From the NCBI RefSeq assembly GCF_021044685.1, contig NZ_CP088014.1:5690001-5754000 (forward strand): DNA of 64,000 bases. The letters are read 5' to 3'. This document shows positions 7,918 through 15,231 of this stretch, one piece after another. The stretch's first letter is position 1, and each line of letters opens with the position of its first letter. The position numbers and the translations under genes are program-made. Under the pieces are notes generated by a model. That model worked only from the letters and a program-made list of their open reading frames with translations, had not been told where the DNA came from and made no database searches. This DNA comes from Bradyrhizobium daqingense. GTDB taxonomy: Bacteria > Pseudomonadota > Alphaproteobacteria > Rhizobiales > Xanthobacteraceae.

Positions 7918-8330
7918 GCATCGAGCGCGATATCAAAACCAGCAAAAGCGAGTTCAGGGAGATCTCGACCCTGGTCGGCGATGCCATGTCGCAGTTCGCC
8001 AAGCTCTTCCAGAACGAGGTCGACCTGGCGAAGGCGGAGCTTGGGGAGAAGCTTCAGAAGATCGGTGGCGCGCTCGGCCTGATCATCGGTGGCGCCGTGA
8101 TGGTGATTCCGGCAATCGTCATGGTTCTGTTCGCCCTCTCCGCCGCATTGATCTCAGCAGGATGGTCGCAGCCGCTGTCATATCTGACCTCGGCAGTCAT
8201 CGCGGCGGTCATTGCCGCGGCGCTAGTCGCTGTAGGCATCAACCGGTTTGATATGCGTCAGCTGGCCCCCCGTGAAACGATCGGCCAGCTTGAGAAGGAC
8301 AAGGACACCGTGAAGGGAATGGTGCGATGA
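7914..8330 (+). CDS. phage holin family / DUF1469 (PF07332-type) membrane protein
   Basis: This 138-aa protein has an N-terminal amphipathic helix (LFQNEVDLAKAELGEKLQKIGG) and two transmembrane helices (GLIIGGAVMVIPAIVMVLFA and SAVIAAVIAAALVAVGI). That layout is typical of DUF1469 proteins, often labelled putative actinobacterial holin-X/phage holin. There is no phage context here; members commonly sit in stress or envelope operons. It overlaps both neighbours by 4 nt, which indicates translational coupling. Confidence 0.85.
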   Translation: MSIERDIKTSKSEFREISTLVGDAMSQFAKLFQNEVDLAKAELGEKLQKIGGALGLIIGGAVMVIPAIVMVLFALSAALISAGWSQPLSYLTSAVIAAVIAAALVAVGINRFDMRQLAPRETIGQLEKDKDTVKGMVR

Positions 8331-9052
8331 GCAGCAAAAGAACCAGCTTTATCGACAACCTTGTGACGGCGGCCCGGGACAATCCGCTTGCCGCCGCACT
8401 GATCGGAGGCGGAGCGCTGTGGCTGTTGACCGGTGATCAGCGGCTAAAAACCGTGGCGCGTTCGGCGGCCGAGGCCGTCGCACCCGTTGCCGACATCGGG
8501 ACGAGTGGTTTCAGGTCCGCAGCATCTGCCGTCAAACAGACCGTCGCGCCTCCAACCGCACCCGCCATGGACGAGGACGGCTCGCTGGGCGTCGGAGAGA
8601 CCCTGCGTGGCGCGAGTGCCGCCGCTTCCGACGCGGTCTCTCAGGCAGCTGACAGCGTCAAGGATCGGTTCGACGAGGGCGTCGCTTTTGCGCAGGAGCA
8701 GTTTAGCAAGCTTGGTAACAAGGATGCGATGAACAGCGCGAAATCGTCGCTCGCAGACATGCTGGAAAGGCAACCGCTTGTGCTGGGTGTCGTGGGCATG
8801 GCCATCGGCGCAGCCGTCGCAGGCGCATTTCGACCCTCCGAGATCGAGAACCAGTATATCGGCGAAGTCAGTGACGACGTGAAGGCCGATTTGGGCCGGC
8901 GCGCCGGTGCGGTCTCGCAGGCCCTGCGTGAAGCGTCGGACACGGTCGTTGCAGAAGTCAGCGACGCCGGCGCCGAAGTCGTGGACCGGGTCAAGCAAGC
9001 CGGCATAGACGCGGCGTCAGCTGCCCGGGCGAAGGCGAAGTCTCCTCAATGA
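8327..9052 (+). CDS. alanine-rich membrane-associated stress protein
   Basis: The 241-aa product has two hydrophobic segments (NPLAAALIGGGALWLLTG near residue 18 and LVLGVVGMAIGAAVAGAF near 150) separated and followed by repeats of Ala/Asp/Val-rich helix (SDAVSQAADSVKDRFDEG; SDTVVAEVSDAGAEVVDRV). It resembles its operon partners at 6273 and 7243. Similar proteins are labelled nutrient deprivation-induced in rhizobia; that label is an association, not a function. It ends the operon, with a hairpin 12 nt downstream. Confidence 0.75.
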   Translation: MSSKRTSFIDNLVTAARDNPLAAALIGGGALWLLTGDQRLKTVARSAAEAVAPVADIGTSGFRSAASAVKQTVAPPTAPAMDEDGSLGVGETLRGASAAASDAVSQAADSVKDRFDEGVAFAQEQFSKLGNKDAMNSAKSSLADMLERQPLVLGVVGMAIGAAVAGAFRPSEIENQYIGEVSDDVKADLGRRAGAVSQALREASDTVVAEVSDAGAEVVDRVKQAGIDAASAARAKAKSPQ

Positions 9053-9063
9053 AATGAGAAAAA

Positions 9064-9087
9064 GGGGGCGCGTTGGTCACGCGCCCT
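9064..9087. terminator. hairpin after the stress operon
   Basis: Arms GGGCGCG (9066-9072) and CGCGCCC (9080-9086) enclose a 7-nt loop. On the plus strand no T-run follows; on the minus strand CTTTTTC follows, so it is a better terminator in the minus direction. It probably still marks the operon end. Confidence 0.45.
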
Positions 9088-9491
9088 CCCACGCTTAAAC
9101 GTGATCCCACGGCATCGCTTCAAGCAAGTTGCTGCCAGGAATTCTCTGCGTAGCTAGGGAGTCGTTCGCGAAAAGAGTTGATCGCGAAAATAGCGGCAAC
9201 GCGAAAAGACGTCCGCACGGTCAGCTGGCTTCGCGCTCGGTTGCTGAAGGCCACGGCGGCAAAGGCGGCAACCCCAGAGCCTTGCGCACGGGGCGGTGAA
9301 TCAGACGTAGCCAGCCGCTGGTTCAAGGTCTCAGGTTGGCCCGAAGGAGAAGCGGCCCGGCTTCTCTACTGACTGGATTGGTGCTATTTTCGGACTGCCG
9401 AGGCAGCCGTAAGCGCTTCGGCACCCCGTGGGACGATGGTCCTTGCATCAATTTTGACTGGTTTAACGCCAGCAGATCTCAAGGGCACTCA
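9088..9491. other. 404-nt intergenic stretch, no gene recognised
   Basis: Short frames on both strands give no recognisable product. The long frame leading into the Mop gene from 9336 begins with unrelated basic sequence and has no ribosome-binding site. No promoter motif of confidence was found. Confidence 0.5.
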
Positions 9492-9701
9492 ATGCGCATC
9501 AGTGCCCGCAATCAAATCAATGGGACCGTGGTCGAGCTCACCAAGGGCGCGACCACGTCACATGTCCGTGTCGATATCGGCAACGGTACGATCATGACTT
9601 CCTCGATCACCAATGAGGCGGTGGACGACCTCCGCATCAAAAAGGGCGCTAAGGTCACGGTCGTGGTCAAAGCCTCAGACGTCATGATTGCGGTTGATTG
9701 A
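9492..9701 (+). CDS. Mop/TOBE-domain (molbindin-like) protein
   Basis: The 69-aa product is a single Mop domain: SARNQINGTVVELTKGATTSHVRVDIGNG, then ITNEAVDDLRIKKGAKVTVVVKASDVMI. Such proteins bind molybdate or tungstate oxyanions as oligomers and serve in storage or homeostasis (established for molbindins). The start chosen removes an implausible N-terminal extension. The downstream exported protein starts 2 nt after its stop, so the two form a pair. No mod transport genes lie nearby. Confidence 0.88.
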   Translation: MRISARNQINGTVVELTKGATTSHVRVDIGNGTIMTSSITNEAVDDLRIKKGAKVTVVVKASDVMIAVD

Positions 9702-9703
9702 CG

Positions 9704-10207
9704 ATGAAGACGTGGGTTTTCATTGCGTTGCTGCTGCTTGGTGCAAAGCCCGCAATGGCCGCTGAAGAACCGAGCGGCTGCGACAAGTTCAAGTGGCCGA
9801 TCGAGCGCGACCGCGCCGCCCTTACCTCACCCGATCGCGCCAGTTTGTCATCAGGAAGCGAACAAGCCGTTATGCTATCCACGGCATTCACGCTGACCCT
9901 GGTCGCTCCGTCGGAAGCCAAACTGCCGTCGCCCCCGGAACGTGTGCCAAAGGACGGGACCTTTGCGGGGTTTACCTCGATCAAAGCGGCGACCGCCGGT
10001 GCGTATACGATCAGCCTATCCGGCGGCGCGTGGGTCGATGTCGTGCAAGGCGGGCATTTCATCAAGCCTGTTGCTTTCAGCGGCGCAACGGATTGCGACG
10101 GCATCCGGAAGACCATGAAGTTCGAGTTGTCTGCCGAGCCGTTAGTGCTCCAGGTTAGCGGTGCCAGGGAAAAAGCGCTCTCGATTGTTATCCTGCCTGC
10201 GCAATAG
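9704..10207 (+). CDS. exported hypothetical protein
   Basis: A clear Sec signal peptide (MKTWVFIALLLLGAKPAMAA, cleavage after AMA) precedes a ~148-residue soluble domain with two cysteines (CDKFKWP near the mature N terminus and DCDGIRK). The track-level alternative TTG start at 9698 would add only two residues. The family, a periplasmic beta-rich protein with GAYTISLSGGAWVDVV, occurs in many alphaproteobacteria without a known role. It is probably cotranscribed with the Mop protein. Confidence 0.75.
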   Translation: MKTWVFIALLLLGAKPAMAAEEPSGCDKFKWPIERDRAALTSPDRASLSSGSEQAVMLSTAFTLTLVAPSEAKLPSPPERVPKDGTFAGFTSIKAATAGAYTISLSGGAWVDVVQGGHFIKPVAFSGATDCDGIRKTMKFELSAEPLVLQVSGAREKALSIVILPAQ

Positions 10208-10391
10208 GTCTGGCAAGCCGCCATGTCGCCTCTTGGCCCATCGCGACAAGCTCAGCCCGTGCGTCGATGTCGGCAATGAACGCAAACCGGACCCGGCGTT
10301 CGCCGGGCCAGATCGCCGCGATTGACCCGAAGCTGCGCTTGGCACTCCCTTAGAACGACCGCGCAAGGTGAGCGCGAGGTCGGCCAAGCGA

Positions 10392-10718
10392 TTACTGCCG
10401 GCCTTGTTTCGAAGGGCCAGTTTGGCCGCCAGAACCAGTCGTCTGCTCACTCCCCGGCTGGCCCGGGGGATGCACAGAGGCGCCCGGCTTGTCTTGGTCG
10501 GCAACGTATCCGGACGCGCCTGAATTGCGTGTCTTGGCCCCTTTATCTGCGTCGCGCTGCATCTGCTCGTTGGGCTCGCTCGTCTTGAGCCCTTTGTCTA
10601 CGTCAGTGCGCATCTCGTCCTTGGTTTGCTCACTAGGCGCGGCTTGCTGTTGTGCCCTTGCTTGGAAAGCGATTGCGCTTGCGGCAACTACCATCATCGC
10701 GAGAGTTACGGTTCGCAC
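10392..10718 (-). CDS. small exported hydrophilic protein
   Basis: A GTG start at 10718 is preceded by GGAGAAG and begins a clean signal peptide (RTVTLAMMVVAASAIAFQARA). The mature ~85 residues are very hydrophilic, rich in Gln, Asp, Lys, Ser and Gly, with a repeated D-K-G motif (DVDKGLKTSE, DADKGAKTRN). No fold is recognised and the protein is probably disordered. The much longer frame up to 11330 is rejected because it lacks a start site and its upstream part reads as noise. An EcfG-like element lies 34 nt upstream. Confidence 0.65.
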   Translation of the reverse strand: MRTVTLAMMVVAASAIAFQARAQQQAAPSEQTKDEMRTDVDKGLKTSEPNEQMQRDADKGAKTRNSGASGYVADQDKPGASVHPPGQPGSEQTTGSGGQTGPSKQGRQ

Positions 10719-10751
10719 GCTTCTTCTCCAATGCGCTGCCCTATCCTGCTC

Positions 10752-10776
10752 AACGCGCCACTTTTCCCAACGTTCG
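10752..10776 (-). promoter_or_regulatory. EcfG-like promoter upstream of the small exported protein
   Basis: On the minus strand CGAAC (10776-10772), 16 nt and CGTT (10755-10752) match the EcfG consensus with one mismatch. The distance to the GTG start (34 nt) fits a normal leader. Confidence 0.45.
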
Positions 10777-11160
10777 TGGTCTCGATCGCTATTTTCAAAA
10801 AGGCTCCGATCAGACAGGGATTGGCTCCGAACAAGCCCTGACCTAGCGATTGAAACGTCCGCTTTTGGCCTATCACAAGTTGTGCCGCGTCTGATGGGAG
10901 CCCGCTCGTCGCAGCGAACCGGACCAGATTTGCTTAACCTGAGTTCTTCGCATTTTGACCAATAGTCGACTACGAAGAAGGGGGCGCAGAGCAGCGGACA
11001 ACGCCTTTCATGTGCTCTGCACAATCCGGAAAGGAGTCCCTGCCCGGCCCTAAGGTTTCGAAAGCAATCCCCGCAACTCGCGCAACCTCCGCGCGGTAGA
11101 CGCGCAAACGCAGGCAATGCTAACCGCCAACGGAAGAACTTTCGGACTGAAGAAGCGGCA
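10777..11160. other. 384-nt intergenic stretch, no gene recognised
   Basis: Open frames here have irregular composition and no family motif on either strand. The region may contain decayed sequence. Confidence 0.45.
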
Positions 11161-11373
11161 ATGACTCGAAACGAATACGTTAGGCACAGCAAGGAACACG
11201 CGCTCTCGCTACTGAAGGCTGGTCGGGCCCATGAGGCGGTGGCCTGGATGATGACAAATATGAGGGTGAGCCCAAGCTTTCGAATTCCCCGCGAAATCCA
11301 CGCCATAGGAATCTGCGCCGCTGCCGCCAACGATGCGGCCGGAGTACGCGCTTACATCGAGGGCTTCGTCTGA
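11161..11373 (+). CDS. 70-aa hypothetical protein
   Basis: A short basic-acidic helical protein (MTRNEYVRHSKEHALSLL, then HEAVAWMMTNM, ending AAGVRAYIEGFV). The helix-rich layout and ending are reminiscent of small hypothetical proteins found repeatedly in Bradyrhizobium. A GAAGAAG sequence about 6 nt upstream could serve as ribosome-binding site. Function is unknown. Confidence 0.55.
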   Translation: MTRNEYVRHSKEHALSLLKAGRAHEAVAWMMTNMRVSPSFRIPREIHAIGICAAAANDAAGVRAYIEGFV

Positions 11374-11420
11374 TAGCCCGTTCAGCGACCGATTCGCGAT
11401 GCCGGGCCACAGAATCGCGT

Positions 11421-11828
11421 TCAGCACGCCTTGGCGCGAGCCCGCTCGCGTGCCACGCGGCGGCGCTGGAGACGCTGGCTTCGACCGGAGCGCCTGGCGG
11501 CAAGATGCGAGGATGCCTGTTTGGTGGCCGGAGGCTCTGCCGGAGCCTCGTCACTCTCCCTCCGCATCTCGACAGGCCTTGCTTCCATGAACTCCAGCAC
11601 GACACGGCCCTTCTCCGTGATCCGCCATCCGCCATTCAGACGCTCGACTAGTCCTTGGGAGAAGATGTCGAGCTCCGGCACGCGAGCGGCGAGGCGCTTG
11701 GTCCGGTCCGCCCAGTCACGCCCGCCCGCTCGTCGCGAGAATCGCCATATCGCATTGAGATCGGCCATGACGGCGAACCCGTCGAGATAGCTCACCAGGA
11801 TCTTGAGCACGGTGACCTGGAAGTTCAC
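11421..11828 (-). CDS. hypothetical protein (135 aa), winged-helix-like
   Basis: The product starts at a GTG (11828) with AGGAAGG five nt upstream. Its first ~90 residues (MNFQVTVLKILVSYLDGFAVMADLN, later RDWADRTKRLAARVPELDIFSQGLVE and GGWRITEKGRVVLEFME) look like a small winged-helix domain, the last part resembling the wing of PadR- or DUF-type regulators. The C-terminal ~40 residues are Arg-rich and probably disordered. It starts 16 nt after the stop of the frameshifted gene upstream, so the pair was probably an operon. DNA binding is an inference. Confidence 0.72.
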   Translation of the reverse strand: MNFQVTVLKILVSYLDGFAVMADLNAIWRFSRRAGGRDWADRTKRLAARVPELDIFSQGLVERLNGGWRITEKGRVVLEFMEARPVEMRRESDEAPAEPPATKQASSHLAARRSGRSQRLQRRRVARERARAKAC

Positions 11829-11844
11829 CTCAGCCTTCCTCGAC

Positions 11845-12044
11845 CTATCGCCACATTGTCGGAGCGTCGTGGAGGGCCGCGCGTCCGACCTGCTTCAGGC
11901 TCTCGGGAGAGGTGTGGCCGTCGGTAGCCGCCTCCAGAATCCTCGAGGCGACATGGTGCGCGCCGCGGTCTCATGGCGCGAGACGTCTTCGCAGACCTCA
12001 TCGAATACGGCGCGCAGGAGCGCCGTCGTGGCCGGATCGAACAT
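11845..12044 (-). pseudogene. small conserved protein gene interrupted by a one-base frameshift
   Basis: From the ATG at 12044 the frame reads MFDPATTALLRAVFDEVCED and continues VSRHETAART, then leaves the sensible frame. Shifting frame at about 11953 restores a coherent ending: VASRILEAATDGHTSPESLK, then QVGRAALHDAPTMWR and TAG at 11845. Together they make a protein of about 66 residues of a type common in rhizobia. One missing base in the CACCATG tract explains the break. It may be a true mutation or a sequencing error; if restored, it would be coupled to the downstream 135-aa gene. Confidence 0.75.
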
Positions 12045-12327
12045 GGGAACCCCCAACGCAAGAAGATTTAGATTACTGCGGAAACGCTGTGCGACGAATT
12101 CAAGAAAGTTAACGCGGTCACATCAAGCGAAGGCCGTCGAGCTTCCGCGGCGCAACATGAACTGACCCCAACCCACACACCTTGCTGTTGTGGTCAAAGC
12201 TCGATCCTCTCGAGCGAAGCTGCTCCGGCCCCGAGCATCCAATGCCGCCCGCCGCCGGGGCGAGCGAAACCATTGCCATTTTTTCCCGTTGTGGTCGGGG
12301 CGCTCGAACACAGTGAAAGGATCCTCG

Positions 12328-12747
12328 ATGAAGAAGATTGCAATGTCGGCGCTGATGGTTGGCGCCCTAGGTCTCGCCTCGGTGGCCACCACGTCCCCTG
12401 CGGAAGCTCACTGGCGGGGCGGATGGGGACCAGGGATCGCCGGCGGCCTGCTTGCGGGTGCCGTGATCGGCGGCCTCGCCTCCTCGGCATATGGCTGGGG
12501 ACCGGGCTATGGCCACTACGGCGGCCCCCGCTACTATGGGGCCGGCTACTATGGCGGTCCCTACGCCTACGACTACGGATACGACGAGCCCTATCGCTGG
12601 GGCGGCGGCTACACCACGACCTACTACACGGCGCCGGTCTCCTACGGTTACCGCTATCGCCGCGTCGTCCGCCCGGCCTATGCCTACTATCGCGGGTCTT
12701 ATCCGGTCGTCCGCCATCACTGGCATCGGCACCACCGCCACTGGTGA
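12328..12747 (+). CDS. exported Gly/Tyr/His-rich protein
   Basis: The 139-aa product has a Sec signal peptide (MKKIAMSALMVGALGLASVA, cleavage near AEA-HW), then a glycine-rich hydrophobic segment (GIAGGLLAGAVIGGLASSA) and a low-complexity Gly/Tyr tail ending in HHWHRHHRHW. Such proteins are abundant in Bradyrhizobium. Surface or envelope location is likely and metal binding by the His tail is possible, but no function is established. GTGAAAGGATCC upstream provides the ribosome-binding site. A hairpin terminator follows. Confidence 0.8.
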   Translation: MKKIAMSALMVGALGLASVATTSPAEAHWRGGWGPGIAGGLLAGAVIGGLASSAYGWGPGYGHYGGPRYYGAGYYGGPYAYDYGYDEPYRWGGGYTTTYYTAPVSYGYRYRRVVRPAYAYYRGSYPVVRHHWHRHHRHW

Positions 12748-12771
12748 GAGTGGCCGCACGTGAAAGCGACG

Positions 12772-12800
12772 AAGGCCGCACCCCGAGGGAGCGGCCTTTT
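12772..12800 (+). terminator. intrinsic terminator after the Gly/Tyr-rich protein gene
   Basis: Arms AAGGCCGC (12772-12779) and GCGGCCTT (12791-12798) with an 11-nt loop are followed by TTCC; the arm ends in a run of four T. Confidence 0.75.
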
Positions 12801-12826
12801 CCTTTGAACCCCGGTCGCGCTTCGGC

Positions 12827-13246
12827 TCACCACCATCTGCCGGCAAATGGATCAGTCCGCTCGAAGGCGAGACGCCGGTCCGGTGTCCGCTTCTGCAGCT
12901 TTGCCGACCGCTTCGGATGCGTCACCACCGCCGCCGCGCGAGCCGGCGCTTCCTTCCGGGCCTCGCCGGAAGGTGCTGCAGGCACGGCGGCCTTGGCTTC
13001 TCGCACTTCTCGCAGCGACTCTCCGGGGATCGGATCGGCCTGCGCGATCATCGGCGCTTCGGCCCGCTGGCTGGTGTCGAAGACGATCTTCTCCGGGAGA
13101 CTCCTCGCCGATTTTATGCGGATGATGGTCCTGTCGGGGCCGGCCACGGCGACGGCTTCGACGGGAGCGGGCATGTACCGATCCGCAACGAAGAGCAGCG
13201 CCAGCAAGAACCCGCCGACGAAGACGAAATAACGAATGATCGGCAT
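12827..13246 (-). CDS. membrane-anchored hypothetical protein
   Basis: An N-terminal transmembrane helix (IIRYFVFVGGFLLALLFVADRY) precedes a periplasmic domain of about 115 residues with a short beta-like motif (RTIIRIKSARSLPEKIVFDT) and an Ala/Pro/Lys-rich, basic tail. The pattern is that of small hypothetical proteins frequent in Bradyrhizobium. No function is known. It is followed on the same strand, after 85 nt upstream, by the DUF1236-type gene. Confidence 0.68.
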   Translation of the reverse strand: MPIIRYFVFVGGFLLALLFVADRYMPAPVEAVAVAGPDRTIIRIKSARSLPEKIVFDTSQRAEAPMIAQADPIPGESLREVREAKAAVPAAPSGEARKEAPARAAAVVTHPKRSAKLQKRTPDRRLAFERTDPFAGRWW

Positions 13247-13331
13247 GGACGGCCGCTCGCAAATGGGAAATCAAGGTACGGCGGGGGCCGGATGGGTGGC
13301 GGGCCGCTGCGATCAGCGACCCGCCGGAAGC

Positions 13332-13670
13332 TCAGTCGATCTCCTGGACGACCGTGCGGGTCGACGGATCGACCAGCATCACGCGCTCGCCCGAGTAGAC
13401 ATAGCGGTACTTGGTGAGCGAAGGACCCCCATCGGCGGGCACCGCCTCGAGCTCGACTTCGCGCGGCACGGGCTGGCCGACGACGATCTTCTGCTGCACC
13501 GGACGAACCTTGTGCTCGGTCACATAGGTGCGGATCTTGGTTCGGTATTCCGGCTCGATCTGCACGGCGGCCGCGTGACCTGTGCCGGTGGTGGTGACGA
13601 CCGTCGACTGCGCCACCGCACCCGTGGAGATGAGCGCGGCCATGGCCGTGGTCAGTAGAAGCTTGTTCAT
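13332..13670 (-). CDS. exported DUF1236-type protein
   Basis: The ATG at 13670 is preceded by GGAGAATAAG and begins a signal peptide (MNKLLLTTAMAALISTGAVA). The mature region carries a DUF1236-like stretch: RTYVTEHKVRPVQQKIVVG, PVPREVELEAVP, and KYRYVYSGERVMLVDPSTR with VVQEID at the end. Proteins of this family are periplasmic and of unknown function. The earlier in-frame start at 13724 has no ribosome-binding site. A weak EcfG-like element lies 36 nt upstream. Confidence 0.85.
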   Translation of the reverse strand: MNKLLLTTAMAALISTGAVAQSTVVTTTGTGHAAAVQIEPEYRTKIRTYVTEHKVRPVQQKIVVGQPVPREVELEAVPADGGPSLTKYRYVYSGERVMLVDPSTRTVVQEID

Positions 13671-13705
13671 CTTATTCTCCTCGCAGTCAGATGGCGGCAT
13701 GCGAG

Positions 13706-13730
13706 AACCCGCGAATGATGGCAAGGTTCC
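13706..13730 (-). promoter_or_regulatory. possible EcfG-like promoter for the DUF1236 gene
   Basis: On the minus strand GGAAC (13730-13726), 16 nt and GGTT (13709-13706) match EcfG with one -10 mismatch. Spacing to the ATG (36 nt) resembles the other candidates in this window. Confidence 0.35.
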
Positions 13731-13883
13731 GGAAAAACAGCAGCGTCATTGCCGATTTTTCCCGAGATCGTGGGCCGGCCCGAGCGCCGTGCGAAGCTTG
13801 CCTCGCCAAGAATGAGCCGAACAAACTCCCATGCATCGACGTTATCAGTTCCGGAATCGGATACACGGTAGCGAGGACGACGA

Positions 13884-15182
13884 GTGGCGAGGAGGAAAGC
13901 GCGCAAGAAGCCGGTCGAGAATAAAGATCAGGATAGCTTCTTGCAGCGCCTTGGTCCCGGCCTAATCACGGGCGCTTCCGACGACGATCCATCCGGAATC
14001 GGCACCTACAGCCAGGCGGGTGCCCAGCTCGGATTCGGCATCGGCTGGACCATGCTAATCACCTATCCGCTGATGGCCGCGATCCAGGAGATCTCTGGTC
14101 GCATCGGACGCGTCACTGGGCACGGCATCGCCGGAAACGTCTGCCGGAATTTCCCCGCGCCCGTCATCTGGTCCATGATCGTGCTGCTCTTCGTAGCCAA
14201 CACGATCAACGTGGCTGCCGACCTTGGGGCAATGGGCGATGCCCTGAAGCTCTTGATCGGGGGACCGGGCACCCTTTATGTCGTTCTCTTCGGCGCGGTG
14301 TCAGTCATCGCGCAGATCTTCTTCAAGTACGAGCGTTATGTGGCGATCCTGAAATGGCTGACGCTCGTTCTGCTCGCTTATGTCGTCGCCCTTTTTCTCG
14401 CAAAGGTGCCTTGGGGCGAGGCCCTGAAGGGGCTTCTCGTCCCGACGGTTGATTGGAATGGTCCATTCCTGACGACTTTAGTCGCGATCCTCGGGACGAC
14501 GATCTCCCCCTATCTGTTCATCTGGCAGTCCTCGCAAGAAGCGGAGGAGCAACGGATCGATCCCGACAAGAAGCCGCTCAAGCGAGAGCCCGAGAACGAG
14601 GACCAGGAAGTCAAGCGGATCCGGATCGACACGCTCGTCGGCATGGCAGTGTCGAACGTCATCGCGATCGCGATCATCATGACGACGGCGGCAACGTTGC
14701 ACGCCTCCGGCAAGACCGACATCGAATCGTCAGCCCAGGCCGCTGAAGCCTTACGCCCCGTCGCGGGAGCTCTGGCAGAGCTGATCTTCGCGCTCGGCAT
14801 CATCGGGACAGGCCTTCTTGCGATTCCGGTGCTGGCCGGCTCGACCGCCTATGCTATTGGAGAAGGACGCAAATGGCCGGTCGGCCTGTCGCGAAAGCCG
14901 AAGGAAGCCGTCGCGTTCTATGGTGTACTCGCGCTTTCGGTCGCGCTCGGCGTGGGGCTCAACTTCACAGCGCTCGACCCGATCAAAGCGCTCTATTGGA
15001 GCGCGGTCATCAACGGTATACTGGCCGCTCCGATCATGACCGTCATGATGCTGCTGGTACGGCGGCAGTCGGTCATGGGCGATCTGGTGATTTCGGGGCC
15101 AGTCTATTGCCTGGGCTGGGTCGCGACCGCAGCGATGTTCATGTGCATCATCGGCATGGCTTGTTCGATGATGTGGTCATAA
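13884..15182 (+). CDS. Nramp-family transporter with atypical metal-site motifs
   Basis: The 432-aa integral membrane protein has about 11 hydrophobic segments and Nramp layout, with GPGLITGASDDDPSGIGTYSQ in TM1 and GTTISPYLFIWQ in TM6. Canonical Nramps carry DPGN in TM1 and MPH in TM6 for Mn/Fe; here these read DPSG and SPY. That places it in the divergent Nramp-related group whose substrates differ from, or are not established as, Mn2+. The start is a GTG with GAGGA upstream. A TAXI receptor gene follows 49 nt downstream and may be cotranscribed. A canonical MntH is encoded separately at 45214-46563. Confidence 0.85.
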   Translation: MARRKARKKPVENKDQDSFLQRLGPGLITGASDDDPSGIGTYSQAGAQLGFGIGWTMLITYPLMAAIQEISGRIGRVTGHGIAGNVCRNFPAPVIWSMIVLLFVANTINVAADLGAMGDALKLLIGGPGTLYVVLFGAVSVIAQIFFKYERYVAILKWLTLVLLAYVVALFLAKVPWGEALKGLLVPTVDWNGPFLTTLVAILGTTISPYLFIWQSSQEAEEQRIDPDKKPLKREPENEDQEVKRIRIDTLVGMAVSNVIAIAIIMTTAATLHASGKTDIESSAQAAEALRPVAGALAELIFALGIIGTGLLAIPVLAGSTAYAIGEGRKWPVGLSRKPKEAVAFYGVLALSVALGVGLNFTALDPIKALYWSAVINGILAAPIMTVMMLLVRRQSVMGDLVISGPVYCLGWVATAAMFMCIIGMACSMMWS

Positions 15183-15231
15183 TCGCGCAAGGAGACGACC
15201 GCAAAGCCTACCCCGTCAAAAAGGTCTGTCG

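Noticed and set aside
10392..11330. 312-aa frame on the minus strand
   Set aside because: Upstream part has no family match and no ribosome-binding site; the clean signal peptide starts at the GTG at 10718.
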